DNA from: Betaproteobacteria bacterium
GTDB lineage: Bacteria > Pseudomonadota > Gammaproteobacteria > Burkholderiales > SG8-41
Direction: 5' to 3'
Length of the DNA stretch: 13,021 nucleotides
Assembly (NCBI GenBank): GCA_021414185.1
Contig: JAIOOZ010000409.1
Location: forward strand, 1 to 13,021
Below, piece by piece: positions 6,278 to 12,969 of the stretch. How positions within the stretch are numbered: position 1 is the first letter of the stretch; the number at the start of each line of letters is the position of its first letter. A model generated the notes under the pieces. That model saw only the letters and a list, made by a program, of their open reading frames with translations, had not been told where the DNA came from and ran no database searches. The translations under genes were made by a program, and so were the position numbers.

Positions 6278-7267
6278 CTATTCGGCATTGATGCCGCGCT
6301 TTTTGATCACGGCGGCCCACTTCTTGTTTTCGGCCGCGAGAAACGCCTGGAATTCCTTGCCTGAGCCGCCGACGAGATCGGCGCCGAATTCCGCCATTCT
6401 TTTTTTGTACTCGGGTTCGCCCAGCGTCTCGTTGAGATCGCGGTTGAGTTGCGCCAGCGTTGCCGGTGAAACTTTGGACGGGGCGAGTATGCCGTGCGCG
6501 ATCGACGATTCGAAACGCTTGACACCACTCTCGTCGAACGTCGGAATGTCGGGCAGCACCGCCGAACGCGTCATGCTCGCGATGGCGATCCCGCGCACGC
6601 GGCCGCCGCGCACGTGGCCGATCGCGGTAATCGTGGCGTCGAACAGAAACTGGATTTCGCCGCTGATCAGCGCGGTGACCGCGGGCGCAGCGCCCCGGTA
6701 CGGTACATGCCGCAAATCGATGCTCGCGGCGTCAGCGAGCAATTCGCTGGCGAGATGCGTCGAGGAACCCGCACCGCCCGACCCGTAATTGAGAGTGCCG
6801 GGTTTGGCTTTCGCCACCGCGATGAACTCCGCCACGGTCGCAATGGGCAACGCGGGGTTCACCAGCAGCACGTGCGGCATCTTGGTCAGCAGCACGACGG
6901 GCACGAAATCGCGCTCCGCGTTGAACGGCAGCTTTTTGTAGAGCAATGGATTGACCGCGAGCACCGGATGCGCGACGAACAGCAGCGTATAACCGTCGGG
7001 CGTCGCTTCGGCAACGGTGACCGCGGCGACACTGCCTGCCACGCCTGCCGAATTCTGCACCACCACCGGCTGCTTCCACTTTCTCGCGAGCCGCTCCGAC
7101 AACAATCGTGCGTTGACGTCGGCAGCGCCGCCCGGCGGTGTGGCCGCCACTATGCGCACCGGATGCGTCGGAAATCCCTGCGCGCAAGCAACGGCGGCGC
7201 AACAGCCCAGAAAACCGGCAGCGGCAAGGGACAACCAGTTCATTTTTTGCAATAAGGCCTGCACCAT
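6278..7267 (-). CDS. Bug/TctC-family periplasmic solute receptor
   Basis: A 329-residue receptor of the Bug family. The signal peptide spans about 9-29 (cut after ACA, before Gln30). Landmarks are FPTHPVRIVAATPPGGAAD (32-50; carboxylate loop), VVVQNSAGVAGS in place of the usual DNRPGAGG, TPDGYTLLF, NYGSGGAGSSTHLA, VPYRGAAPAV and SGEIQFLFD. Two starts compete: ATG at 7267 sits only 3 bp after GAGGAG, while the GTG next to it has a more normal 6 bp; ATG is kept. It follows the MmgE/PrpD-family gene by 86 bp, a gap that includes a small CCGCCG/CGGCGG hairpin (7287-7304), and precedes the SDR gene by 53 bp. It differs clearly from the other two Bug proteins here, so the three are not recent duplicates. 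Ligand unknown. Confidence 0.92.
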   Translation of the reverse strand: MVQALLQKMNWLSLAAAGFLGCCAAVACAQGFPTHPVRIVAATPPGGAADVNARLLSERLARKWKQPVVVQNSAGVAGSVAAVTVAEATPDGYTLLFVAHPVLAVNPLLYKKLPFNAERDFVPVVLLTKMPHVLLVNPALPIATVAEFIAVAKAKPGTLNYGSGGAGSSTHLASELLADAASIDLRHVPYRGAAPAVTALISGEIQFLFDATITAIGHVRGGRVRGIAIASMTRSAVLPDIPTFDESGVKRFESSIAHGILAPSKVSPATLAQLNRDLNETLGEPEYKKRMAEFGADLVGGSGKEFQAFLAAENKKWAAVIKKRGINAE

Positions 7268-7353
7268 CTGCTCCTCGCGTTATGAACCGCCGCTCTGCCG
7301 GCGGCCTCATTGATGACCCTGCGGCCGCTATATTAACAGCCGTCGTGTAGTGT

Positions 7354-8745
7354 TTACTTCTTGCGGCTGCGTGCCGGACGCTTCCCGCCCGCGGTCAGCT
7401 TCATGATACTGGCGATGTTGGCGCATTTTTCTATACTGCCTACTGCGTCCGCCAGTTGTTCCGCGCGCGATGCGCCTATGACCGGCACCGCCAGCCCTTC
7501 GAATTTTGTGCGGATTTCTTCATCCGTCATCGGCACTTCGAGCGATCCTTTCGGATAGTCGATCTGTGAGACGAACTTGCGGCCGTCGCTCATCGTCATC
7601 GTCATGCGGCAGGACACGCCGCGCGGCAACGAGGAGTCGACCGTGATGTCGGTCAGGCCCATCAGGCGCACCAGCAACGGGTCTTTCAGATTGCGCGCCG
7701 AATACTGCGCGAGCAGCGCGCCGCCTTCTTTCAGTGCGACTGAAATGGAAAACGCCAGGCTCAGTTGCGCGGCGTGAAACGATTTGGGCGCTTTTTCGCC
7801 GTGCTTGCCCACCCAGGACGGATGGCGTGCGACTTCAATATGCGTGATGCCGGCGAGATCGGGCTTGTCGCGGCGGCGAATTTCCAACGCGCAATCGATT
7901 GCATTGTGAATGGGCCGCGCGCAAGCGTAAGGCTTGTACTCGATGTCGAGACGATACGGCTTATCGAGGTCCGCCGTCAGTTGGCCAACGTCCGATTTAT
8001 CGGTAAACGCCACCAGGAAACCGCGCTTGCCTTCAAAGATCATTTCCTGGCCGATGTAGCCGAGCTGCGCCATGCGTGCCGCGGTGAGGCCGGCACGCGC
8101 TGCCGGCCCCGGCGCGAAGCGTTTCTGCATCGACGTGCCCTGGAACTCGAGGACGCCGGACGCCTGCGCACCGGCCAGTCCAAACGCCGAGACCAGTTTG
8201 ACGGGCGGAATTTTCCACAGCAGACCTGCGGCGATGGTGGCGCCGAAAACGCCGCAGGCCGCGGTCGTATGGTAATTGCGGTCGCGCAATGACGGATTGG
8301 ACGCGCGGCTGACGCGCTCCATCATTTCGCAGCCGGCCGCGAGCGCCACCAGCAATTGCCTGCCGTTCGCCGCCTGCATTTCGCCCGCCGCCAGCGCCGC
8401 AGAATAGACGGGCGGACTGAAATGGAAATAGGCGAGCACGTCGATGTCGTCGAGCTCGAGGCTGTGCGCCGAGATGCCGTTGGCAAACGCTGCCTGCGCG
8501 GCAGTGGTGCGCGCGCCTTCGCCGATGATGGTGGCCTGCGCTTTGCCGCCGTCCAGCTTGGCGAAAGTGCGTGCGATGGTCCCGCTGTCGGACTGGCTGC
8601 CGGCTATCGTCACGCCGAGGTAGTCGAGCAGCAGGCGCTTCAGCGAACGCTTCGACGCGTCAGGCAGCCTGGCGTAGCTGAACGCGGAAAAGTGCTGCGC
8701 CAGCTGCGCGCTGACTGTGTTCATTGCAGTAGCGGAGTTTTTCAT
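7354..8745 (-). CDS. MmgE/PrpD-family enzyme
   Basis: A 463-residue all-helical MmgE/PrpD protein. The family includes 2-methylcitrate dehydratase, cis-aconitate decarboxylase and iminodisuccinate epimerase, all acting on small polycarboxylates. Visible are the helical lid start LLLDYLGVTIAG (38-49), AHSLELDDID (93-102), His159 in RNYHTTAACG, Lys208 in GTSMQKRFAPG, and KPYACARPIHNAID (271-284) with Lys271, Cys275 and His280. His159, Lys208 and Lys271 fall where active-site residues lie in animal cis-aconitate decarboxylase (numbering recalled, not aligned). The start is taken as ATG 8745, one base after the TGA of the upstream hydrolase gene (TGATATG), implying translational coupling because no Shine-Dalgarno is visible; ATG 8724 is an alternative. 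The basic tail GGKRPARSRKK is unusual. The reaction (dehydration, isomerisation or decarboxylation) is undecided. Confidence 0.88.
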   Translation of the reverse strand: MKNSATAMNTVSAQLAQHFSAFSYARLPDASKRSLKRLLLDYLGVTIAGSQSDSGTIARTFAKLDGGKAQATIIGEGARTTAAQAAFANGISAHSLELDDIDVLAYFHFSPPVYSAALAAGEMQAANGRQLLVALAAGCEMMERVSRASNPSLRDRNYHTTAACGVFGATIAAGLLWKIPPVKLVSAFGLAGAQASGVLEFQGTSMQKRFAPGPAARAGLTAARMAQLGYIGQEMIFEGKRGFLVAFTDKSDVGQLTADLDKPYRLDIEYKPYACARPIHNAIDCALEIRRRDKPDLAGITHIEVARHPSWVGKHGEKAPKSFHAAQLSLAFSISVALKEGGALLAQYSARNLKDPLLVRLMGLTDITVDSSLPRGVSCRMTMTMSDGRKFVSQIDYPKGSLEVPMTDEEIRTKFEGLAVPVIGASRAEQLADAVGSIEKCANIASIMKLTAGGKRPARSRKK

Positions 8746-8746
8746 A

Positions 8747-9544
8747 TCAATCGGTCGGCGGCACGTCGAGGCGCACGACGATGCCTGCAAGTTCTTTGGA
8801 CACTGCAGGATAGCGCTTCATCACCAGCGGATCGTGGCCCGGCACGATGTGTTTCGGCGAATCGGCGAGCCGGCGCATTTCCTCAAAGCCGTCGGCCTGC
8901 TCGCCGACGTTGAACACCGAACCGTAAAAGCGGTTGGTTTCGAAGTTCTCGTAATAATGGCTGCAGTCGGACGCCAGCACGACCCAACCGCGCTCGGTAT
9001 GCACGCGCATGCACTGCAGACCCATGGTGTGCCCGCCGATGCGATGAATGCTGATGCCCGGCGCGAGATCGGCCGCGCCGTCGTAAAAATTGACCCTGTC
9101 TTTGTAAACCAGCCGCACCATGCCGACGACGTCGTCGACTTCGTAGCCGTGCTTGAAGCGGCCGTAGCGCATATAGCGCCCGGTCGCGTAGCGCATTTCG
9201 TCGTCCTGCAGATGGAATTTCGCGTTGGGGAAATCAGGATAGGTGCCGACGTGGTCGTAGTGCAGATGGGAAATGATCACGTCTTCGACTTCTTCGGTCT
9301 TGACGCCCAGTAGTGCCAGGCCGTCTTTAGGCGTGCGCAGGAAATTACGCTTGCGCTTGACCGCCATTTCGGCGGTGAAGCCGATGTCGAGCACGAATGT
9401 GCGCTCCTTGTTGCGCACCAGCCACACGAAATAATCCATCGGCAGCGGCCCGTCGTGCGCATCGCCACCCTGGAAAGCGTTGCGGCGCCAGCCGTCGCGT
9501 TCCGCATAGCGGACCGCGAAAACCTCATATGTCGGAATTGCCAT
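8747..9544 (-). CDS. Metallo-beta-lactamase-fold lactonase-like hydrolase
   Basis: A 265-residue cytoplasmic MBL-fold enzyme close in layout to N-acyl homoserine lactonases (AiiA/AttM type). The two-metal site is complete: HLHYDH with His93, His95, Asp97 and His98; His172 in GGHTMG; Asp193 in LASDCSHYYENFE; and His237 in PGHDP. In AiiA a Tyr three residues after the bridging Asp helps position the lactone; here that place is His196, with Tyr197/Tyr198 next. A quorum-quenching role is therefore not implied, and hydrolysis of a pathway lactone is more likely. The ATG at 9544 has GGGGAG seven bases upstream; a TTG two codons earlier is too close to that site. It is the first gene of the seven-gene minus-strand run, directly downstream of the conserved operator at 9618-9667 and divergent from the LysR gene. 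Confidence 0.88.
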   Translation of the reverse strand: MAIPTYEVFAVRYAERDGWRRNAFQGGDAHDGPLPMDYFVWLVRNKERTFVLDIGFTAEMAVKRKRNFLRTPKDGLALLGVKTEEVEDVIISHLHYDHVGTYPDFPNAKFHLQDDEMRYATGRYMRYGRFKHGYEVDDVVGMVRLVYKDRVNFYDGAADLAPGISIHRIGGHTMGLQCMRVHTERGWVVLASDCSHYYENFETNRFYGSVFNVGEQADGFEEMRRLADSPKHIVPGHDPLVMKRYPAVSKELAGIVVRLDVPPTD

Positions 9545-9595
9545 GCGCAAACTCCCCTAGTGGCGGGCCCGTCAAAGCAGGCCGCTTGTTCGTGC

Positions 9596-9613
9596 GCTGC
9601 ATCGTAGTGCAGC
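9596..9613. promoter_or_regulatory. GCTGCA/TGCAGC inverted repeat between hydrolase gene and operator
   Basis: GCTGCA (9596-9601) and TGCAGC (9608-9613) form a 6-bp inverted repeat around TCGTAG. On the minus strand its centre includes TACGAT (9606-9601), a possible -10 box 17 bp downstream of TTGCAT (9629-9624) inside the operator palindrome. If that is the promoter, the LysR box would overlap its -35. This is suggestive only. Confidence 0.3.
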
Positions 9614-9617
9614 TTCA

Positions 9618-9667
9618 GTATGTATGCAATACATGGAGCCTCATAGTAGTATGCGGCGACTACATAC
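9618..9667. promoter_or_regulatory. Conserved LysR-type operator, copy A
   Basis: It begins with GTATGTATGCAATACATG, containing the perfect palindrome ATGTAT-GCA-ATACAT (9620-9634) with the T-N11-A signature of a LysR recognition site. CATAG (9642), GTATG (9649) and ACATAC (9662) follow; GTATG-N9-CATAC forms a second inverted repeat (9649-9667). All four blocks recur at identical spacing at 12970-13019. This copy ends 12 bp before the LysR start codon and overlaps any promoter of that gene, which fits autoregulation. The palindrome lies 76 bp upstream of the divergent hydrolase start codon. Confidence 0.8.
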
Positions 9668-9679
9668 ATGGGAGCCCCC

Positions 9680-10663
9680 ATGAACCTGCAGCAAATCGAC
9701 GCGGTCTGCGCCGTGGCGCGCCAACTCAGCATTTCGTCAGCGGCCGACAGCCTCAACATGTCGCAATCCGGGCTCAGCCGGCAGTTGAAGGAGCTCGAAC
9801 TCGAACTGGGCGTGCAGGTGTTTCTGCGCACCCGCAACAAGGTCGTCGGCTTGACCCCGCAAGGCGTACAGGCGCTGCGCATCATGCAGCGCGTCGCCAG
9901 CGACATCAAGGCGCTGCAACAGATTGGCAGCGAAACCTCGACCGACACGGTCGGCGAAATCAGGATTGCCACCACGCACGTTTATGCGCGGCATATCCTG
10001 CCCAAGGTGATCAAGGCTTTCGGCGACCGTTTTCCGGCGGTGGCGCTCGCGCTGCAGCAGTCCGATCCGGTGCGCTGCTGCGAATCAATCAGCCGCGGCG
10101 ACGCCGAAATCGGCATCGTCACCCTGCCGGACAAGCTCGCCGAGTCCGTCGTCGCGGTGCCGGCGTACCAATTGCCGCGTTGCGTGATAGCCCCGCGCGG
10201 ACACCCGCTCACCGACGGCAAAAAACTGACGCTGGCGCGCCTCGCGAAATATCCCATCATCACCTACCCCGCGCCATTCAGCGGGCGCACCATCGTGATG
10301 GAACGCTTCGCCGCAGCGGGACTGGCGCCGCGCATCGTCTGCAGCGCAACCGACGCGGATGTTTCGAAAGCGTATGTCGAGCTGGGCATGGGGGTCGCGA
10401 TCCTCGCCAAGGCGGCGGTCGACAAGGTGCGCGACCGCGGGCTGGTCATGATCGAAGCCGGGCATCTCTTTCCGCCGGGCGTACTCAACCTGGTATTCAG
10501 GAAGAACGGCTTTCTCACCCGCGCCGTGCAGTCTTTCGTCTCGATACTGGCGCCGCATATCAAGCCGGCCGCCTTGCTGCGCGCAGTGGAAAGCGGCCAT
10601 ATGGACCGCGCGGCGTGGGCGCAGGCCGCGCCGGTATACGAAGCCGGTTTGGCAAAACAGTGA
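9680..10663 (+). CDS. CysB-type LysR-family transcriptional regulator
   Basis: A 327-residue LysR regulator. It has an N-terminal winged helix-turn-helix (about 1-60; recognition region AADSLNMSQSGLSRQLKELE, 21-40), a linker helix, and a periplasmic-binding-like effector domain (about 92-300). Segments such as GEIRIATTH, FSGRT and SATDADVSKAYVELGMGVAI place it in the CysB/Cbl group. In CysB, Thr100, Thr102 and Gln103 belong to the ligand pocket or its rim. Here the first Thr is kept (Thr99) but the others are Val101 and Tyr102, so the inducer is probably not sulfate or N-acetylserine. The ATG at 9680 has GGGAG five bases upstream; ATG 9668 lacks a site. It is divergent from the seven-gene catabolic run and carries the conserved operator just upstream of its start, so it most likely controls itself, that run and the CapA/Bug unit. 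Confidence 0.9.
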   Translation: MNLQQIDAVCAVARQLSISSAADSLNMSQSGLSRQLKELELELGVQVFLRTRNKVVGLTPQGVQALRIMQRVASDIKALQQIGSETSTDTVGEIRIATTHVYARHILPKVIKAFGDRFPAVALALQQSDPVRCCESISRGDAEIGIVTLPDKLAESVVAVPAYQLPRCVIAPRGHPLTDGKKLTLARLAKYPIITYPAPFSGRTIVMERFAAAGLAPRIVCSATDADVSKAYVELGMGVAILAKAAVDKVRDRGLVMIEAGHLFPPGVLNLVFRKNGFLTRAVQSFVSILAPHIKPAALLRAVESGHMDRAAWAQAAPVYEAGLAKQ

Positions 10664-10672
10664 AATGGTCTC

Positions 10673-10702
10673 AAAAAATCTCCCTCCCTTTCAAGGGGAG
10701 GG
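10673..10702 (-). terminator. Terminator of the CapA/Bug unit
   Basis: Read on the minus strand, CCCTCCC/GGGAGGG arms (10702-10696 with 10688-10682, further pairing inside through CCCTT/AAGGG) are followed within a few bases by six T (complement of AAAAAA at 10673-10678). It lies about 100 bp past the Bug stop at 10805 and next to the LysR stop at 10663. Confidence 0.55.
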
Positions 10703-10794
10703 TTGGGGTGGGGATGGGTGAGTTACATCTAACCCCCCCCATCCTAGAGGCCCCCTCGCCGCTATGCTTGCTCTCCCCCACTGAAGGGGAAGGG
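10680..10794. repeat. GC-rich palindromic intergenic element
   Basis: Between the convergent LysR and Bug genes lies a strand-biased stretch: CCCTCCC...GGGAGGG, then TTGGGGTGGGGATGGG, whose G tract can pair with AACCCCCCCCATCC downstream (10731-10744), and finally CTCCCCCACTGAAGGGG (10772-10788). No ORF is supported. Similar GGGGAGGGTTGGGGTGGGG elements recur between genes in many proteobacteria (recalled, not searched), so this is probably a dispersed REP-like repeat that also acts as a terminator. Confidence 0.55.
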
Positions 10795-10804
10795 ACCAAT
10801 TTTC

Positions 10805-11806
10805 CTATTCGCCGGCCGACAATTGCGGAATGCCGGCCGTCTTCACCACCTTGGTGAACTTGGCGATTTCGGTTTCGATAAAAGTCGCAAACTGCTCGGG
10901 CGTGGTGCCCACGACTTCATAGCCCTGCCCCACCAGTTTTTCTTTTACATCGGGCTGATTGATCGCGTTGATCGCCTCGCGCTGTACGCGGCTGATGATA
11001 GGGCGCGGCGTGGCACGCGGCGCCAGTATGCCGAACCACGTCGTTATCTCGTAGCCCGGCAGACCCGATTCGGCGATGGTCGGAATGTCCGGCGTCGTGC
11101 TGAGACGTTTTGCGCTCGTAATGCCGAGGGCGCGCAACCGCCCCGCTTTCACCAGTGGCAATCCGGCGGGCATCGTACTGAACGCGAGCTGCACCTGGCC
11201 CGCGACCACGTCGGCAGTCGCCTGCGGCGTGCCCTTGTACGGCACCATCACGATGTTCACGCCCGCCATGCTTTTGAAAAGCTCGCCGGCCAGTGTCGAA
11301 GCCACCGCAAGACCGCCGGTCGCATAATTGAGTTTGCCCGGTTGCGCTTTGGCAGTTGCAATGACTTCAGCGACCGATTTCGCCGCGAGCGAAGGATGCG
11401 CCACCATCAGGTACGGCGTCGACGCCAGCATCGTAATCGGCGCGAGGTCCTTCACAGGATCGTACGGAAGGTTCGTATATATGCAGGCATTGATCACCTG
11501 CGAGGACGAAGATCCCATCAACAGCGTGTAACCGTCGGGCACGCTTTTCGCGGCGAGATCGACACCTATGATGCCGCTGGCACCCGCTCTATTGTCGACC
11601 ACGATCTGCTGCTTGAATACTTCGCCCATCTTCGGGCCGACCAGGCGCGCCACGATATCGACGCCGCTGCACGGCGGATTCACCACTATCATGCGCACCG
11701 GCTTGGTCGGATAGGCGTCCGGCTTCGGCGCGGCCGTTTGCGCGCTGGCATCACAGGCAACGAATGCTGCAATTGCGGACGCTATCGTTGAAGTGAGAAT
11801 GCGCAT
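10805..11806 (-). CDS. Bug/TctC-family receptor with altered ligand loop
   Basis: A 333-residue Bug-family periplasmic receptor. The signal peptide is cut after ASA (residues 20-22). It has YPTKPVRMIVVNPPCSGVD (32-50), DNRAGASGIIG, VPDGYTLLMG, NYATGGLAVAS, VPYKGTPQAT and AGQVQLAFS. The conserved PPGG loop, which hydrogen-bonds the ligand's proximal carboxylate in solved Bug structures, reads Pro-Pro-Cys-Ser-Gly here (Cys46, Ser47), a clear departure from the two other Bug proteins in the window. The start is ATG 11806, one base after the TAG of the CapA-like gene (TAGTATG), with no Shine-Dalgarno, so translation is probably coupled; a TTG at 11824 is less likely. It is second and last gene of the operon driven from the operator at 12970-13019, with a terminator-like element downstream. 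Confidence 0.92.
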   Translation of the reverse strand: MRILTSTIASAIAAFVACDASAQTAAPKPDAYPTKPVRMIVVNPPCSGVDIVARLVGPKMGEVFKQQIVVDNRAGASGIIGVDLAAKSVPDGYTLLMGSSSSQVINACIYTNLPYDPVKDLAPITMLASTPYLMVAHPSLAAKSVAEVIATAKAQPGKLNYATGGLAVASTLAGELFKSMAGVNIVMVPYKGTPQATADVVAGQVQLAFSTMPAGLPLVKAGRLRALGITSAKRLSTTPDIPTIAESGLPGYEITTWFGILAPRATPRPIISRVQREAINAINQPDVKEKLVGQGYEVVGTTPEQFATFIETEIAKFTKVVKTAGIPQLSAGE

Positions 11807-11807
11807 A

Positions 11808-12857
11808 CTACGCCGGCCGGACAATGACTTCGTCCCCTTGCAATTTCAATTGCGTACCCAGCGCCATGCACTGCGCCCTCAGTTCATCGAGCGCCGCGGC
11901 CTCGTCTTTGAGCGCGCACGGGATGATTTCCATGCTTCTTTTTTGGCGCACCAGCCGGAAGCCAGCCTCTTCGACATCGCGGCCTGTGAACGTCGCCTGC
12001 GCGAGCATGCCGACCCAGTCGCCGTGATAGTCGCCGCCATGCCCGGTCTGAAAGGAAAACGCGCCGAGGCCGTAATAGATCGGCTTGCCTTTGTAGAACT
12101 CGATCGGCATCGTGTAATGATGCGGCCCGTGGCCGATCACGATGTCGGCGCCGCTGTCGATCGCCGCGTGGGCGATATCAACCATGTATTCGAGCACTTC
12201 GCCGAAGACGCCCCAGTGAAAGGACGCAACAACGATATCGGCTTGCTTGCGCAATGCCGCGAGATCATTCTTGAGCACGCGCAGAGATTGTGGGTCCGCA
12301 CGCGTAACGATGACCGGCGGAACACCGGGCCGGTTGCCCGGCGGAACTCCCTTGCGCGTGCTGTGCAGCGGCGGCGGCAGGAATTCAGTGAGCCCACGCA
12401 CCACCGCTACACCGGCGGCTTTGGCGCCCGCCTCGTGGCCTTCGGGCCAATAGACCGACGTGCGCTGTAAAAATCCGATACGGGTACCGCCGCGTTCGAG
12501 TATGACCGGCTTGCATGCGGCTTCGGCATCGGCTCCCGCGCCGGTATGCTGGATGCCGAGTTCGTCGAGCCGCGCAATCGAACCCTTGATCGAGTCGGCG
12601 CCGAAGTTGACGTTGTTGGCGATGCCGACGACATCCACGCCGGCGCGCTTCAACGCGTCACCGCCCGCGGCGGCAGGTGCGTTGAAAGCCTCGTCGTCGT
12701 CCGCGCCGCCGCCGGGCGGATCGTACAGACAGCATTCGAGATTGCAGAAGACGACGTCGGCGGCCTTGAATGCCTGCTCGAAATGCTTGAACGGAACTCC
12801 AGGATCGGTCAGACCCAGAAAATTGACGTCACCGGAAAAAATCATGCGTAGCGGCAA
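11808..12857 (-). CDS. CapA-like (PGA_cap) metallophosphatase-fold protein
   Basis: About 349 residues, belonging to the CapA/poly-gamma-glutamate capsule protein family, which has a calcineurin-like metallophosphatase fold. Motifs, numbered from the chosen start, are FSGDVNF (Asp10), FCNLECCL (Asn39, Glu41), GIANNVNFG (81-83 is NNV, where the family normally has NNH), SFHWG (His214), and IGHGPHHY (His243, His246, His247) followed by YYGLGAFSF. No signal peptide or membrane anchor is seen, unlike classical CapA, so it is probably cytoplasmic. The start is uncertain: TTG 12857 has AGGAG exactly seven bases upstream; ATG 12872 and ATG 12845 lack a spaced site; ATG 12986 would fall inside the operator palindrome. 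There is no capsule gene nearby; coupling to a Bug receptor gene and a shared LysR operator point to catabolism of a small molecule, perhaps amide, ester or phosphate hydrolysis. The actual reaction is unknown. Confidence 0.83.
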   Translation of the reverse strand: MPLRMIFSGDVNFLGLTDPGVPFKHFEQAFKAADVVFCNLECCLYDPPGGGADDDEAFNAPAAAGGDALKRAGVDVVGIANNVNFGADSIKGSIARLDELGIQHTGAGADAEAACKPVILERGGTRIGFLQRTSVYWPEGHEAGAKAAGVAVVRGLTEFLPPPLHSTRKGVPPGNRPGVPPVIVTRADPQSLRVLKNDLAALRKQADIVVASFHWGVFGEVLEYMVDIAHAAIDSGADIVIGHGPHHYTMPIEFYKGKPIYYGLGAFSFQTGHGGDYHGDWVGMLAQATFTGRDVEEAGFRLVRQKRSMEIIPCALKDEAAALDELRAQCMALGTQLKLQGDEVIVRPA

Positions 12858-12898
12858 GAGCGGGCTCCTCATTGCGGGCAATGCAGGCACTGCCGCGC

Positions 12899-12921
12899 CG
12901 GCGGCTGCAGCCGCCGTTTTT
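12899..12921. promoter_or_regulatory. Perfect GC hairpin in the CapA leader
   Basis: CGGCGGCTG-CAGCCGCCG (12899-12916) is self-complementary and can fold as a 7-bp stem with a TGCA loop; on the plus strand it is followed by TTTTT (12917-12921). It therefore has intrinsic-terminator form only for transcripts running rightward toward the operator. For the CapA unit it would be a 5' leader hairpin near the predicted transcription start. Confidence 0.5.
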
Positions 12922-12950
12922 GTTATATTCGGGTGTACGAACGCGAACAG
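12922..12950 (-). promoter_or_regulatory. Candidate promoter of the CapA/Bug unit
   Basis: The minus strand has TATAAC (12927-12922) with a poor -35 (CTGTTC, 12950-12945) 17 bp upstream, as expected for an activator-dependent promoter. Initiation near 12915 would put the centre of the LysR palindrome (12979) at about -64, the usual position of a LysR recognition site. Confidence 0.45.
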
Positions 12951-12969
12951 GCACTCTAATTCACGACCG

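Noticed and set aside
4089..6788. 899-codon plus-strand ORF spanning several genes
   Set aside because: It runs antisense to the Bug, aminotransferase and SDR genes, has low-complexity His/Arg-rich composition and no family motifs; long antisense frames are common in high-GC DNA.
7287..7304. CCGCCG/CGGCGG hairpin between the PrpD and Bug genes as a terminator
   Set aside because: No T run on either side and only a 6-bp stem; it lies just upstream of the Bug ribosome site, so mRNA structure is the most that can be said.
8746..8790. N-terminal extension of the MmgE/PrpD gene overlapping the hydrolase gene
   Set aside because: The extra residues are Cys/Ser/Arg-rich without family similarity; ATG 8745 directly after the hydrolase stop fits coupling.
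9397..10857. 486-codon plus-strand ORF overlapping the LysR gene
   Set aside because: It crosses the operator, the LysR gene in another frame and the palindromic intergenic element; the LysR frame has clear domain motifs and a ribosome site.
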